DNA from: Epithemia pelagica
Lineage: Eukaryota > Bacillariophyta > Bacillariophyceae > Surirellales > Surirellaceae
Length of the DNA: 64,000 nt
Assembly (NCBI GenBank): GCA_946965045.2
Contig: OX337234.1
Span: 3,162,001 to 3,226,000 of the forward strand
Direction: 5' to 3'
Part shown: positions 48,330 through 57,863 of the stretch, in pieces
Layout of the letters: the number at the start of each line of letters is the position of its first letter
How positions within the stretch are numbered: the first letter of the stretch is position 1
The notes under the pieces: model-generated
What the model saw: only the letters and a program-made list of their open reading frames with translations
The model's database searches: none
Told to the model about the DNA's origin: nothing
Position numbers and translations under genes: made by a program

Positions 48330-48792
48330 GGAAGGGAGATATCGGGACGGGCGTCAGGAAATCCCAAGCGAAATGTCCAAACAATTTGGGAGAGAGGATG
48401 TCTTGGGCCGAGGGGTTCGTGGGGGAAAAGTCGTGGACGGAGGACACCGCCGAAGAGTCAGAGGCGAAGCCCCATTTCCGACGATGAAAAGTCAGCGGCC
48501 AGAGAGGGTAGAGCAACATTGGACCCCATTGAGAGGAGAGGCCGAGAGCATGGAGTGCCGACCGATCGTCATCGTGCAAAAAGGGATCGAGCAACACCAG
48601 GAAACAGACCAGACGCGGGTTGTCGACGTCTGATTGGTTAAAAACATTTGGTATGAGATCTCGGGAGGACCGGGTACAGTTGGCTAATCGGGGAGGAGGA
48701 GAAACCGTGGGAATAGTGGGGAGAGGGACGTCTGTATCAGGGAGCGAGAGACGAAGATCCCTAGTGGTGGAAGGGATCGATTGCTGCTCGGG
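48330..48792 (-). other. Degenerate RT region of the DIRS-like element
   Basis: Here the RT fingers and first palm motifs are expected, between the Gag-like frame and the FVDD motif. No single frame on the minus strand shows them. Three frames are interrupted by stops and I cannot align any with confidence. This is decay or multiple frameshifts. Confidence 0.5.
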
Positions 48793-51372
48793 TCAGGTGC
48801 TCGTAGACGGAGGGTTGGCCGGGGCCGGTGGAGGGGCCGGGGTGGCTTTGCCCATGAAGGTTTGAAATTCCGCGGTGACGGACAGATAAGGACGGATTTT
48901 GTCATGGTGGCAAAAATCCCATAATGGGCGAAGGCTGGCCTGGGACCATTCAGAGGCTGCTTGGGGGGAAAGGCACACATGATGGCGGTTGCACGGACTG
49001 GTGCGACGTTGTCGAGATTGACCGGTACAGCCGGCAGCACAGTATTTATCTGTAAACATAAAAAAGAATTGTTTGTTGTCCCAACGAGGGACAGGAACTT
49101 CGGATTCCATTAAAAGCTTACCTGGATGGGTATACTTAGCACGACCCTCGGTCGATAGATGTAGAAGTGGCACAATGGCCTTTTTACCATCGATAGGTGG
49201 AGCACGTGGCAACGAAGTGGAAGTCGGGCGGGGCTTCTTTGCTTGAACCTGGCCAGAGGGATCAGCCGGACGACGCCGAGAGGCATTTTTGTCGGGCGAT
49301 CGAGAGACCGGAAGAAAATAGGCGGGAGGAGCACGTCGCATGACTGGGGACAACGAGTTGGTGACCTTGTGGGTGATGATGGTTGGATGCGTGAACAGCA
49401 GTGAGAAGTTGGCTTGCCACTTGACACAATATTGTTGATTGGTTTCAGCACCTAACGACGTAATGTCGTAGATTGCGGCGCACTGGGTGGTAAAACCATG
49501 GGCTTCGGCGGTGGCCGGGCAACAGATCTGAGAGCGATTCTGCGAACCCCAGCGGAAGAATTGCTGGAAGAGTTCACAGACCGAAAAATGGATCGCTACG
49601 GAGAGAGAGAGGGCAAAAGTGGGATCGGAGGAGGCCAAGGTTGTCCAGGCTGACGCAGTGGCGGGGTTCTCTAATTGGGCCACGGCCCACAAAAGGTTTC
49701 CTGCAACGGGCCCACGGAGGAGGAACGACGAGAAGCCTGGCAGGAAGTTTGGAAACGCATCATCGTTCGACAAGATGCAGTTTAGGTAGAAGACAAGATT
49801 CCGGAGCAGCGCGGCCGACTGTCCGCAGGTGAGGCCGGTGACCGGAAAACGACCCTCGGGTGAAAGGGAGATAGACCACAAAAAATGCCAGGGCGTAAGC
49901 GCGGCTTGGAGAGAGCGGGGGTCTTCTCCATGGAGGGTGAGACCGGCGCTGATTCTGAAGGTTTGAATTGCTTTCCAAACGGGGTCCGCATGCATGAACG
50001 AGGGAGATAGAGAGACTTGAAATGGGGCGGTGGCATGCGTTGAAGCTTCCAGCGCGACGTCTAAGAGATCCACTGCAGAGTATTCAGCATGCGACAAACG
50101 GGTGTCCGATGAAGAATGAGGGAGGACCTGCCTCAGCCAGTTGTTATTTATGAGGCTGGGGGTGTGAAGGAGAGCAGCTGCGTATGGAGGACGCGGCCGG
50201 TGGGGGTTTTGAGTGGGATCAAATAACTGTTGGGACGTGGGGAGAACGACCATGCCAAGAAAACACCAGGGAACCAAAAAGGGGGGAAGGGACTCGGTGT
50301 CTTGATGGAAAAATTGGTCAAACGAAAACTGGCCTTTCTCCAAGGAGACAAAAGGAGACATGGTTGGAACATAAGCCGAAGGAGGGATTACGGAGTGTAG
50401 TAGACGGGTCCGAGAGCTCGTGAAGAACAACGGATTATCGATCGTCAGACCCCACCAGGGAGATTCCTCGGCGACAATTTGCTGAGTGTCCCATGGACGC
50501 CGCTGGATGGCAAGAGGGTTGAAAGCATCAGGATATGGAATGGAGGGTTGCTCAGAGGCAGGTGGCTGGGTGAGATCAATCACCTGGGGTTCCTCTGGAA
50601 TGGTAGGTTCGACAGTGGGTGGATGGTCCGCCGTGGGTGCGACTGGGGGTGCAGGAGGTGGGACAGCGGTGAGGTTCGGGGGAGACGCACAGTCCAATGT
50701 GTAAGTTGTGCGAAAACCCAAACGAGGTGGCCGAGGAGGAGTCTCCAACATGTTTACCGTCTGGGTAGGCGGAGAGTGAACGGAGGTGGTGTGAAACGGA
50801 CTCAAAGCTTGAATGACACCTGGTAACTGTTGTAGTAGGGCTTTGTCTTGAAAATAGACGAAATTATAGTTGTTTTTCCACGAGGCGACTTGTGGCCGAA
50901 GGAGAAACGGAAGATAAGGAAAAAGAACCTCATCTGAAAACGGTTGTAAATCCAAGTGTTTGGAACGGAGACTTGAAAGACCCTTCCAGAAGAAAGAACG
51001 GAATTTTGCTATCATCGTGGGAGACAGCGGAGGGGTGGATAGTAGGTCATAAAAGGCATGGGCGGCTAAGACAAACTTTGGGTGAATGATAAGTGCTTCA
51101 TAGGAGGTAAATTGATTTGGTGGGGATAGTGATGCCGTCATCTGGGCAAAATCGGGTATGATGCTGATGGTAGAATGCCACGTACACGCAAGTTGATCAG
51201 CGTGGTGACGGATGGCCGAAAACAACATTGACGTGTAGGGATTTTCCAGCCAAGAAAGCGCTTCGGCCAGCGAGTGAAGACGTTCGTCAGAAGTAGGTTG
51301 AGAACGTGCGCTTGTGTTGGGGACATGGGGAAGAACTTTTGGCAAGCACGCGAAGCAACAAGAACGATACAA
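48793..51372 (-). CDS. Gag-like protein of the DIRS-like element
   Basis: 859 codons on the minus strand. The frame opens with TTG inside the terminal inverted repeat. The first ATG is at 51228. The N-terminal half is helical, residues ~200-300 are Pro/Thr-rich, and near residue 780 there is a Cys/His cluster (Cys-Ala-Ala-Gly-Cys...Cys-Asn-Arg-His-His-Val-Cys) that could bind zinc and nucleic acid. It occupies the Gag position ahead of RT. No closer family match is claimed. Confidence 0.55.
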   Translation of the reverse strand: MYRSCCFACLPKVLPHVPNTSARSQPTSDERLHSLAEALSWLENPYTSMLFSAIRHHADQLACTWHSTISIIPDFAQMTASLSPPNQFTSYEALIIHPKFVLAAHAFYDLLSTPPLSPTMIAKFRSFFWKGLSSLRSKHLDLQPFSDEVLFPYLPFLLRPQVASWKNNYNFVYFQDKALLQQLPGVIQALSPFHTTSVHSPPTQTVNMLETPPRPPRLGFRTTYTLDCASPPNLTAVPPPAPPVAPTADHPPTVEPTIPEEPQVIDLTQPPASEQPSIPYPDAFNPLAIQRRPWDTQQIVAEESPWWGLTIDNPLFFTSSRTRLLHSVIPPSAYVPTMSPFVSLEKGQFSFDQFFHQDTESLPPFLVPWCFLGMVVLPTSQQLFDPTQNPHRPRPPYAAALLHTPSLINNNWLRQVLPHSSSDTRLSHAEYSAVDLLDVALEASTHATAPFQVSLSPSFMHADPVWKAIQTFRISAGLTLHGEDPRSLQAALTPWHFLWSISLSPEGRFPVTGLTCGQSAALLRNLVFYLNCILSNDDAFPNFLPGFSSFLLRGPVAGNLLWAVAQLENPATASAWTTLASSDPTFALSLSVAIHFSVCELFQQFFRWGSQNRSQICCPATAEAHGFTTQCAAIYDITSLGAETNQQYCVKWQANFSLLFTHPTIITHKVTNSLSPVMRRAPPAYFLPVSRSPDKNASRRRPADPSGQVQAKKPRPTSTSLPRAPPIDGKKAIVPLLHLSTEGRAKYTHPGKLLMESEVPVPRWDNKQFFFMFTDKYCAAGCTGQSRQRRTSPCNRHHVCLSPQAASEWSQASLRPLWDFCHHDKIRPYLSVTAEFQTFMGKATPAPPPAPANPPSTST

Positions 51373-52212
51373 GCGTATTGGACGTTGCGATGTTCCAAAA
51401 CACTGAGCTCTTATCGCTCATTTCCCTTTCTTCTGTTCCTTAGCTCTTACGTCATTGGTCTGTCACCTAGACATAGCGATGGTATCACTAGAGTCTATCT
51501 AGGTAGTATCACTAGGCTAGCATACTACTCCTAGTGTTGATATCACTAGTCTAGCTACTTGGCTAGGGGTCTATTGCTGAAAATCTGTTGTTGTGGTTAC
51601 GGTGTAGCCGCCAGCGGGGGCGAGTATTTCACGGCGAATTCTCCTACACAGCACGGCGCGTCATGGTTTGGTCAGGTACTTGGTCCTTATAGAGGTAGAG
51701 GTGATTCTCGTCCACGTCATCCATTTGTGGTCAGTGAAATCTGGGAGTGCACTTCTTGATTCGACATTCGACATTCGACCCATCAAAATCAACGAACGAG
51801 CCATAACGAACACCATGATGGCGGCAAGGGCGACAAACAGCATGGCAACCATTTCCAAAATGAGAGATTCCATCTCTGTATCACGACAATTATTCCGTAC
51901 TGTGCACGTTAAAAGGCCGGATCGAGTTTCGTCCCATTTCCCTTTTGCTTCCTTGAGCACCCATGCTTTTCACGTCTTGGATACGACAAGATCGAATCCT
52001 TTTCAAGAACATGGCACAACGTTGGATCGGTCGCCAAGACAAGTGATTCATCCATTTCAAAAACGTGCCTTGGTGGTTGTTTCTCAGCATAAACCAGGAG
52101 AAAATGTGTCCGACCACAACATATCCTCTGGTCCGAACGATGAGGCATCGTCTTCAGGCGCTCTACAGCCATCCCTACCAGTGAACAACGCCAACTTCCC
52201 CGTCAAAGAAGG
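51354..52212 (-). repeat. Right arm of ~0.85-kb inverted repeat
   Basis: Mirror of 43112-43949. It contains the DIRS-like terminus, junction motif copy 5 (51585-51628), CRN leader and the first ~130 codons of CRN 8. Homology to the left arm stops at AAAGAAGGCAATCA, ten bases before the header Met. Confidence 0.9.
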
Positions 52213-54340
52213 CAATCAAGGAAACATGCCTGAGCAAAGTGTTTGGGTCAAGGTCATCCAGAAAACGGGCGGAGACAATTACGAGGACCTCGGAGATCCG
52301 TTTCAGATATTGCCGCGTCCGGCGAACGTGAGTGACTTGCGCAACAAAGTCAAGGAAGAGGCGGCAAACAACCTTGCGCATGTTGCCGCTAATGAACTCC
52401 TTGTGTTTGCGCCTGATAAAGACTACGAGAATGAGGAGAATCAAATGGACCCTTGGGATGCAGTCGAGGAAATTAAAACGAGTTCCAACGAAAGAAACGC
52501 ACCGTGCCCGCTGATTGTGGTGGCACCTGTAGAGAAGCTAAACAAGCAAGAAGAGCCATCTGCAAAGAAGGCAAAAAAATTCTCGGAGCTTGTCGCCAAG
52601 GATGACTACCAAGCCGCGGTCAAATTGCTTAAAGAAAGTGCGGGAGGATACCTTGCAAGAGGATTCGATCCCAAGGTATACCGCGAACCTCATCTTTCTA
52701 TGGGCACGTGGAACAAAGAGGAGATTCAGCAACAACTCTGCGAAAAGCGCGAATTGATTGAAAAAAGACTTGCTTCTTTCAAGCCCACCGATCGTCAGAA
52801 GGTTGTTCTCGGACTTCGCTGTGGCTCCGGTTTCGGAAAAACTCACATCCTGACGGAAGCCCCTGAATTACTTGCCGCTGAGGGCTTGTACGTCACGTAC
52901 AACCAGTATCAGGACTTATCGACAGACAAAGATGATCCGGTGAAAGCTCTGCTCATTCGGTTGTTACTTGCCATGTGTGGATGCGCTTCGCAAGACGCGG
53001 GGCAGTTCTTCAAAGAGCCGGCTTCCAGACAATTTTTTGATGTTTCGATGGAAACACTTCGTGCGTGTTTTGTCGGATATGCTAAGGAAAGATTCGAGGC
53101 GAAAGATCTTGTCATTGGTGTTGACGAGATAATGGACCTTGCCAAACTTAGTTTTCCGGCTGCCCAGTTAGTCATATCCGAACTTGCGTACATCTCTTTC
53201 TCATTTAAGTCCAACAAACCGGTTTCAAGATGCACTGTCCTGGTCAGTTCTTTGGAGGAGAGCGTCTTTGCGACAAGGAGTGGGCGGCCTGTTGAAGATT
53301 GGAATCCAAGAAAGGCAAACCGCGCTGCACTTGAATATTTTGCGGCATCCACGGCAGGAGACAAGGAAAATTATATGGCTCTTGTGAACGCAATTTGTGG
53401 CGCGCATATGCGATCGATTGTCGTTGCCTTTGATCTCCTAAAGCAGGGACACGCACCACGAGTTCGTGCCCTGTACAATTCACTATATGCAAGGATGGGA
53501 TTGAAGCTGATTGGGCCAGATTTGAGTGAGGTTTGCGTCTACGTTGAAGCATGTATCACGTCGAAAGCTGATCCATCTCCCTCCAACAACCTTGAATCAA
53601 TTGTTGGAGAGGACTTGGCTGTCCCTCCAGTGATCATGATGAAGGCGTTTGACAACTCACCAGCTCTTTCTACGCGGCTTGAAGAGCTTTTTAATGCATT
53701 CCATCTTTGTGATGGAGGGCCAGGAAAGCAGCTGGAGGAAATATCCAAGGCGTATGATTTCTTTCGGGCAGAATTACGTCTACCTATCGTACCCGCCAAA
53801 GCACGTATCTGCATTCCAAAGGGTCCTGGCTTTCAGACGGCGGAATGGTTCCGGTCATTGCGTTTCCCTGAAGTCATGGAGGAGAGCCGCGAAGCGCTGC
53901 TGGAAACGCGGTCCGTTGTTTGCGGGTCAAAGAGTCGAAAAGAAGTGGTTGCGACGGCGGTGGTCCCTACGTTTGGTACGTACTATCACCCAGCCGTTAG
54001 TAATCACCCCTGGCTTGATCGTTTGGTTGTTGGACAACACTCGAAGGATTCCTTTTGCTTGGTAATTTATCAAGACAAAGTGAATGCCGCTGACTTTCCA
54101 GATGCATGCAAGAAACTGAACAAGGCAGCGAATGTTCTATCTGGACCACACCAAGTTTTGCTTGTCGTTAACGTGATTGGAGCGACGACCAACACCACAG
54201 CTCATGCGAGTCTGGAGCGACCCTACATTCTTATTAGGGAAGGAGACGAAGTGAGTTCTTTCTATTCTCGCAATTTCGCGGAAATGGTGCGATACAGTCG
54301 GGAGAGACACCTTCTTTCTACCAATTCGAAAACGGTGTGA
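51815..54340 (+). CDS. Crinkler-like protein, header plus P-loop NTPase (CRN 8)
   Basis: 841 residues from ATG 51815. The open frame reaches back to 51668 but without ATG. The first ~45 residues (MMAARATNSM...) differ from the extension of CRN 3-6 and then merge with it at Phe-Pro-Phe-Ala-Ser. Header, linker (the non-captured type), Walker A and Walker B follow as in CRN 7, and the C-terminus is the standard one. The first ~130 codons lie in the inverted repeat, so expression could be affected by the DIRS-like neighbour. Header-Met initiation at 52225 is an alternative. Confidence 0.83.
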   Translation: MMAARATNSMATISKMRDSISVSRQLFRTVHVKRPDRVSSHFPFASLSTHAFHVLDTTRSNPFQEHGTTLDRSPRQVIHPFQKRALVVVSQHKPGENVSDHNISSGPNDEASSSGALQPSLPVNNANFPVKEGNQGNMPEQSVWVKVIQKTGGDNYEDLGDPFQILPRPANVSDLRNKVKEEAANNLAHVAANELLVFAPDKDYENEENQMDPWDAVEEIKTSSNERNAPCPLIVVAPVEKLNKQEEPSAKKAKKFSELVAKDDYQAAVKLLKESAGGYLARGFDPKVYREPHLSMGTWNKEEIQQQLCEKRELIEKRLASFKPTDRQKVVLGLRCGSGFGKTHILTEAPELLAAEGLYVTYNQYQDLSTDKDDPVKALLIRLLLAMCGCASQDAGQFFKEPASRQFFDVSMETLRACFVGYAKERFEAKDLVIGVDEIMDLAKLSFPAAQLVISELAYISFSFKSNKPVSRCTVLVSSLEESVFATRSGRPVEDWNPRKANRAALEYFAASTAGDKENYMALVNAICGAHMRSIVVAFDLLKQGHAPRVRALYNSLYARMGLKLIGPDLSEVCVYVEACITSKADPSPSNNLESIVGEDLAVPPVIMMKAFDNSPALSTRLEELFNAFHLCDGGPGKQLEEISKAYDFFRAELRLPIVPAKARICIPKGPGFQTAEWFRSLRFPEVMEESREALLETRSVVCGSKSRKEVVATAVVPTFGTYYHPAVSNHPWLDRLVVGQHSKDSFCLVIYQDKVNAADFPDACKKLNKAANVLSGPHQVLLVVNVIGATTNTTAHASLERPYILIREGDEVSSFYSRNFAEMVRYSRERHLLSTNSKTV

Positions 54341-54823
54341 ACTTCCTAGTCGATGGAGAGGGGAGGAAAGAAGATCTGGCAATCCTCCCCCCACCATCCT
54401 GGGGAGACCTTTGCAGATGATGGACAACAGTAAGTACAAGTTTGTATTGTTCCTTCTCAAGAGGAAATTATCTTGCCCTATCTGGAAGGTTCCTTTGAAC
54501 GATTCGGAAATGTGATCCAGAATAGGCATTCTTTTGACGTATATCGATTCGATATTCGTCAATATCGATCCAATAATTGGAGATAACTCATAATTGTTGT
54601 GGTGATCATCCCACTCTCATCACTTTCACCGCCCATTCTCGGATTCATTCACTCGTTGCCATCATCTTTGGGGAATCGCCCGACCCCTGCTTTTGAAACC
54701 AGAGCGTCTATTGGTACTCCTATTTCCTACTCCTTCCGTCTATCTCGATTGTCGATAGTCGATGTTTGTTTTTAGGAGTACTAAACGTATATATATCACA
54801 GATCACAGAGTAGACTTTGCACT
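54341..54823 (+). other. 3' spacer of CRN 8
   Basis: The same spacer as between array units, including the 29-bp palindrome with one changed arm base (54534-54562) and the TACTCCTA...TAGGAGTA inverted repeat. It ends in the shared leader of the next gene. No gene. Confidence 0.7.
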
Positions 54824-55116
54824 GTCAACTGTCAGACGACTTGGCTGTCTGTGCTTCGCCCGCCGCCATAGTCCAAAGACAAGAATGTCTTAGCTACGTC
54901 TGTTGCGACACAAGTTTCCAGCTCCGCGTTATTGGAAGAAAAGGTCGAGCGTCGAGCCACACACCATGATGAAATGGAAAACGCAAGTCTTGTTTTCACG
55001 AAAACTTGAAATCTCACCGCGAACCACGCACCACGCATCGAAAATCGTAATGAAAACAGTCATCAACGATACCCGCCACATACAGTCAAACAATAGACCA
55101 GCATCCTTGGGTCAAT
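54824..55116 (+). promoter_or_regulatory. Shared leader upstream of RK-type gene copy 3
   Basis: Same leader as at 35087-35371, with an extra ~8-bp piece (GAAGAAAA) near 54938. Here it directly follows a CRN-NTPase 3' spacer, the arrangement that the gypsy insertion hides at 29273-35371. Confidence 0.6.
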
Positions 55117-57186
55117 ATGCATGATCAGATGGAGTCTGACCCAGAATCCTTTGATCAAGTATGGGAAAAGCTTTGGAGGACCCATGGCTTTTGTCCTTCC
55201 AACACCGAATCGCAAGCAGAGCGTGATAAGTGGCGCTCGCTGTACGAAAATTGCTCTAATGAAAACTGTCCACTAGTTAGAGAAACGCTCCGAATGCATG
55301 TATCTTCGTACAAGAACCAACAGAATGATTACAAGAAGAAAATAGCCGAGATGGCCGACGATTGCAAGAAGGAAGTGCGGAAATACAAGAACCAACAGAA
55401 TGATTACAAGAAGAAAATAGCCGAGATGGCCGACGATTGCAAGAAGGAACTAGCCGCGATGGCCGACGATTGCAAGAAGGAAGTGCGGAAATACACAATT
55501 GAAGGTCTCCTGGTCGATCAACACGAGTTTCCTTGCACCAAGAAAGGTGGAACAGTTTCGGGAGCGCATTCTTCTTACAATTATGATCGGGCGATGGCAT
55601 CTCAATCGAGACAGTTTGTAAATAAGCCCATCGACCCTGAACTACTTCCCGACCGCACAAAACGCAGGCATTCCAGTATGCTTTGTAAATTCTATGGTGG
55701 CATGCAAACATTCGGAAGTGAAGCTGACATTCAGTCGTATGTCCGGAGTGCTCTGGAAGATGCAGTCACCGTTGTCCAAGGACTGATTGATGGCAACGGT
55801 GACGGTGAGAACAACTTGCTAACGATTCGTGCTGAAGCAAGTATGTTTTCGAACAGACCGGACCTTATCGCTGTATCTTATGAGCGCTTTCACGGAATGC
55901 CTCTTTTTGCTGTGGAAGTCAAACAGCCCTGGAAGGGCAAGATCAATGATCGTATTTGGGGCCAAGTACATGATTATGGGGAATTCATGCGATTGCAGGG
56001 CCACTACAACCCATTTGTCGTGCTAAGTTCTTTTAACGAGTCGTATCTTCTATGGAATGCCAACGATGCTAGCTGTGATCGCGTCGCAAAAGAGAGCCAC
56101 AACCGATTTACAAAGGCGACCTTTGCACAAATTTGGAAGAGTCTCCATTCTCAGAGGCTCGTGAACACTCCATCCCCGCGAGGTGTAGAGGACCCAAAGG
56201 AATCGATGCCAAGAACAGACAAGAGCTCGGACAGGAACCTGTTTCATTCAGAGTCGACCACATCGAAAGACCTTGTCTGTCTGCTCGTGAATGGGCTCAT
56301 CTGCAGTCTCACAAATTTCCAAGGACCATCTAAACTGTATTTGTGGCATAGCGTCTGTCTGAACGATGTGTACGTTATGGAGTTGACACAGAAGGGATAT
56401 GAGTTCTGTTACCAATCGTTCACCGTTACGCCTTGGAACCCAGAACTTCTAAAAGGAGAAAACACTTTTTACTTGGTTGAACTAATTGGTGTCGGGATTA
56501 CCTCACGCGTCTTTCGGGCTATCTCAAAACAAAATTCTTGTGAATGTGTCATAAAAATGTATGTACGAGAGTACGATGAAACAAATGGTTATGCCAATAT
56601 TCCGCCAAAGCAGTTCCAGACAAATGCTAAGGAAACAATGAATCGTGAGCATGACATGTACAAAGTTATCTACTCGAGTCTCGGGATAGAAACATTTCGG
56701 ATAACTTTGAATGGTCTTGAATGCCTCATTCTTCCCTTCTTCCGTCCTGTCCAGAAGCACCAAAGGGAGGAGGCGTTGCAGGGCGTCAACGCGTGCCTAA
56801 TGAAGTACTTCAAGGCGTTGAACGAAAGCAATTCTGTCTTTTACCAGTTTAACAAAGACGATCAGGCATGGAGACACTGTGGTTATTTTCGAGAGGAATT
56901 GGTTCTCTTCGATTTGGCTGAACTTAACGAGCAAAGCTACGACAGTGACAAGCAGAAGGAGTCTGTAAGGACGCATGAAAAACGCCTTCGGGAAAGATTC
57001 GTCGAAGGATCTTATGACAAGAAACAAAACACTGAAATAATGCGGAAAGCACCCTTTTTCAGCAAGCAGACTCAGAAATCAGGAGTTACGCAGAGAAGTC
57101 CGCAACTTCTCGACAAGGAGACTCCGAACTCAAGGGTTGCGTCCATGGCTACTAAGGAGGAGGAGAGTGAAATTGGTTCATTGTAG
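55117..57186 (+). CDS. RK-type Crinkler-like protein: nuclease-like plus kinase-like (copy 3)
   Basis: 689 residues, nearly identical to copy 2. It has the coiled-coil repeats, PD-(D/E)XK-like residues Asp249, Glu267, Lys269, kinase glycine loop near 458-466, Lys480, Asp582 and Asp599 in Phe-Asp-Leu-Ala. All candidate catalytic residues are kept, so this is the copy most likely to be active. It sits between CRN 8 and GT92 copy C. As in copy 2 there is no CRN header; the assignment to the Crinkler system rests on domain content, the shared leader and the neighbourhood. Confidence 0.77.
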   Translation: MHDQMESDPESFDQVWEKLWRTHGFCPSNTESQAERDKWRSLYENCSNENCPLVRETLRMHVSSYKNQQNDYKKKIAEMADDCKKEVRKYKNQQNDYKKKIAEMADDCKKELAAMADDCKKEVRKYTIEGLLVDQHEFPCTKKGGTVSGAHSSYNYDRAMASQSRQFVNKPIDPELLPDRTKRRHSSMLCKFYGGMQTFGSEADIQSYVRSALEDAVTVVQGLIDGNGDGENNLLTIRAEASMFSNRPDLIAVSYERFHGMPLFAVEVKQPWKGKINDRIWGQVHDYGEFMRLQGHYNPFVVLSSFNESYLLWNANDASCDRVAKESHNRFTKATFAQIWKSLHSQRLVNTPSPRGVEDPKESMPRTDKSSDRNLFHSESTTSKDLVCLLVNGLICSLTNFQGPSKLYLWHSVCLNDVYVMELTQKGYEFCYQSFTVTPWNPELLKGENTFYLVELIGVGITSRVFRAISKQNSCECVIKMYVREYDETNGYANIPPKQFQTNAKETMNREHDMYKVIYSSLGIETFRITLNGLECLILPFFRPVQKHQREEALQGVNACLMKYFKALNESNSVFYQFNKDDQAWRHCGYFREELVLFDLAELNEQSYDSDKQKESVRTHEKRLRERFVEGSYDKKQNTEIMRKAPFFSKQTQKSGVTQRSPQLLDKETPNSRVASMATKEEESEIGSL

Positions 57187-57863
57187 GAGTATTTCTGAAC
57201 CAAATTGTGTTTGCTGTTTTGGTTTGGGCTTTTTGCATCTTCGCTTCTCTATGGTGATCTCCATGACAGCATCTTGATCGACCTTTGTCGATTATTCCGC
57301 CTTTAATTGATTATTCCCTTTAATTGTTCTACCTTCGCAGAAACCAGCACAATAGTCTGATGCAAGAAATTCCGATAACCAATTCTTGAATTCTAAAGGA
57401 AATATGGGCAGACGATGGGCTGTGTAAAATAGAAGCAACCACGCTCAAAATGCCGTCTCGCCCACCAGTTGCTGGTTCCGGAAAAATATCGTTCGTGCAA
57501 AACGTAGGTACTTTCTTCCTCGTATGTAGTATGATGCACTTTCCCAATGCCGGGCCTGTACCGTTGACGAAGAGGTCGGTCATCCGCTGTTGTACATGCA
57601 CAAGAAGTTGATGATTGAATGGCAAGAGTTCCCCGTCGCCCTGCCCTAGTTCTTACCTATCAATCCCTGGATCCAGCACCGCTGGCTTTCTGAATTACAT
57701 ATGGTTGACAAGTCCATGAGTTCTATAGTCTCGTGGTTCATGCATAGTCCGTTTTTGATCGAGATATATTGCCCTAGAACCATTGGATTGATGAAAAAAG
57801 TCAATTTGTTTCAGGTTTTGTCCAACCTAGCTATTGGATGCTCTGAAACTTGTGTGGTTCTCC
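57187..57863. other. Spacer between RK copy 3 and GT92 copy C
   Basis: 677 bp nearly identical to 37442-38065. No gene, tRNA or clear regulatory element seen. Confidence 0.6.

Larger units (their letters stand above)
43728..51579 (-). mobile_element. DIRS-like tyrosine-recombinase retroelement (degenerate)
   Basis: The region between inverted termini (about 43728-43949 and 51354-51579) carries, on the minus strand, a Gag-like frame, a broken RT with RNase H, and a tyrosine recombinase. RT with RNase H and a tyrosine recombinase, instead of integrase and LTRs, is the hallmark of DIRS elements. Inverted terminal sequences are also typical. The RT has an in-frame stop and the recombinase has lost the HxxR arginine, so this copy looks inactive. 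Exact ends are uncertain because the flanks are also inverted copies of each other. A smaller transposon is nested at 44621-45305. Confidence 0.8.
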
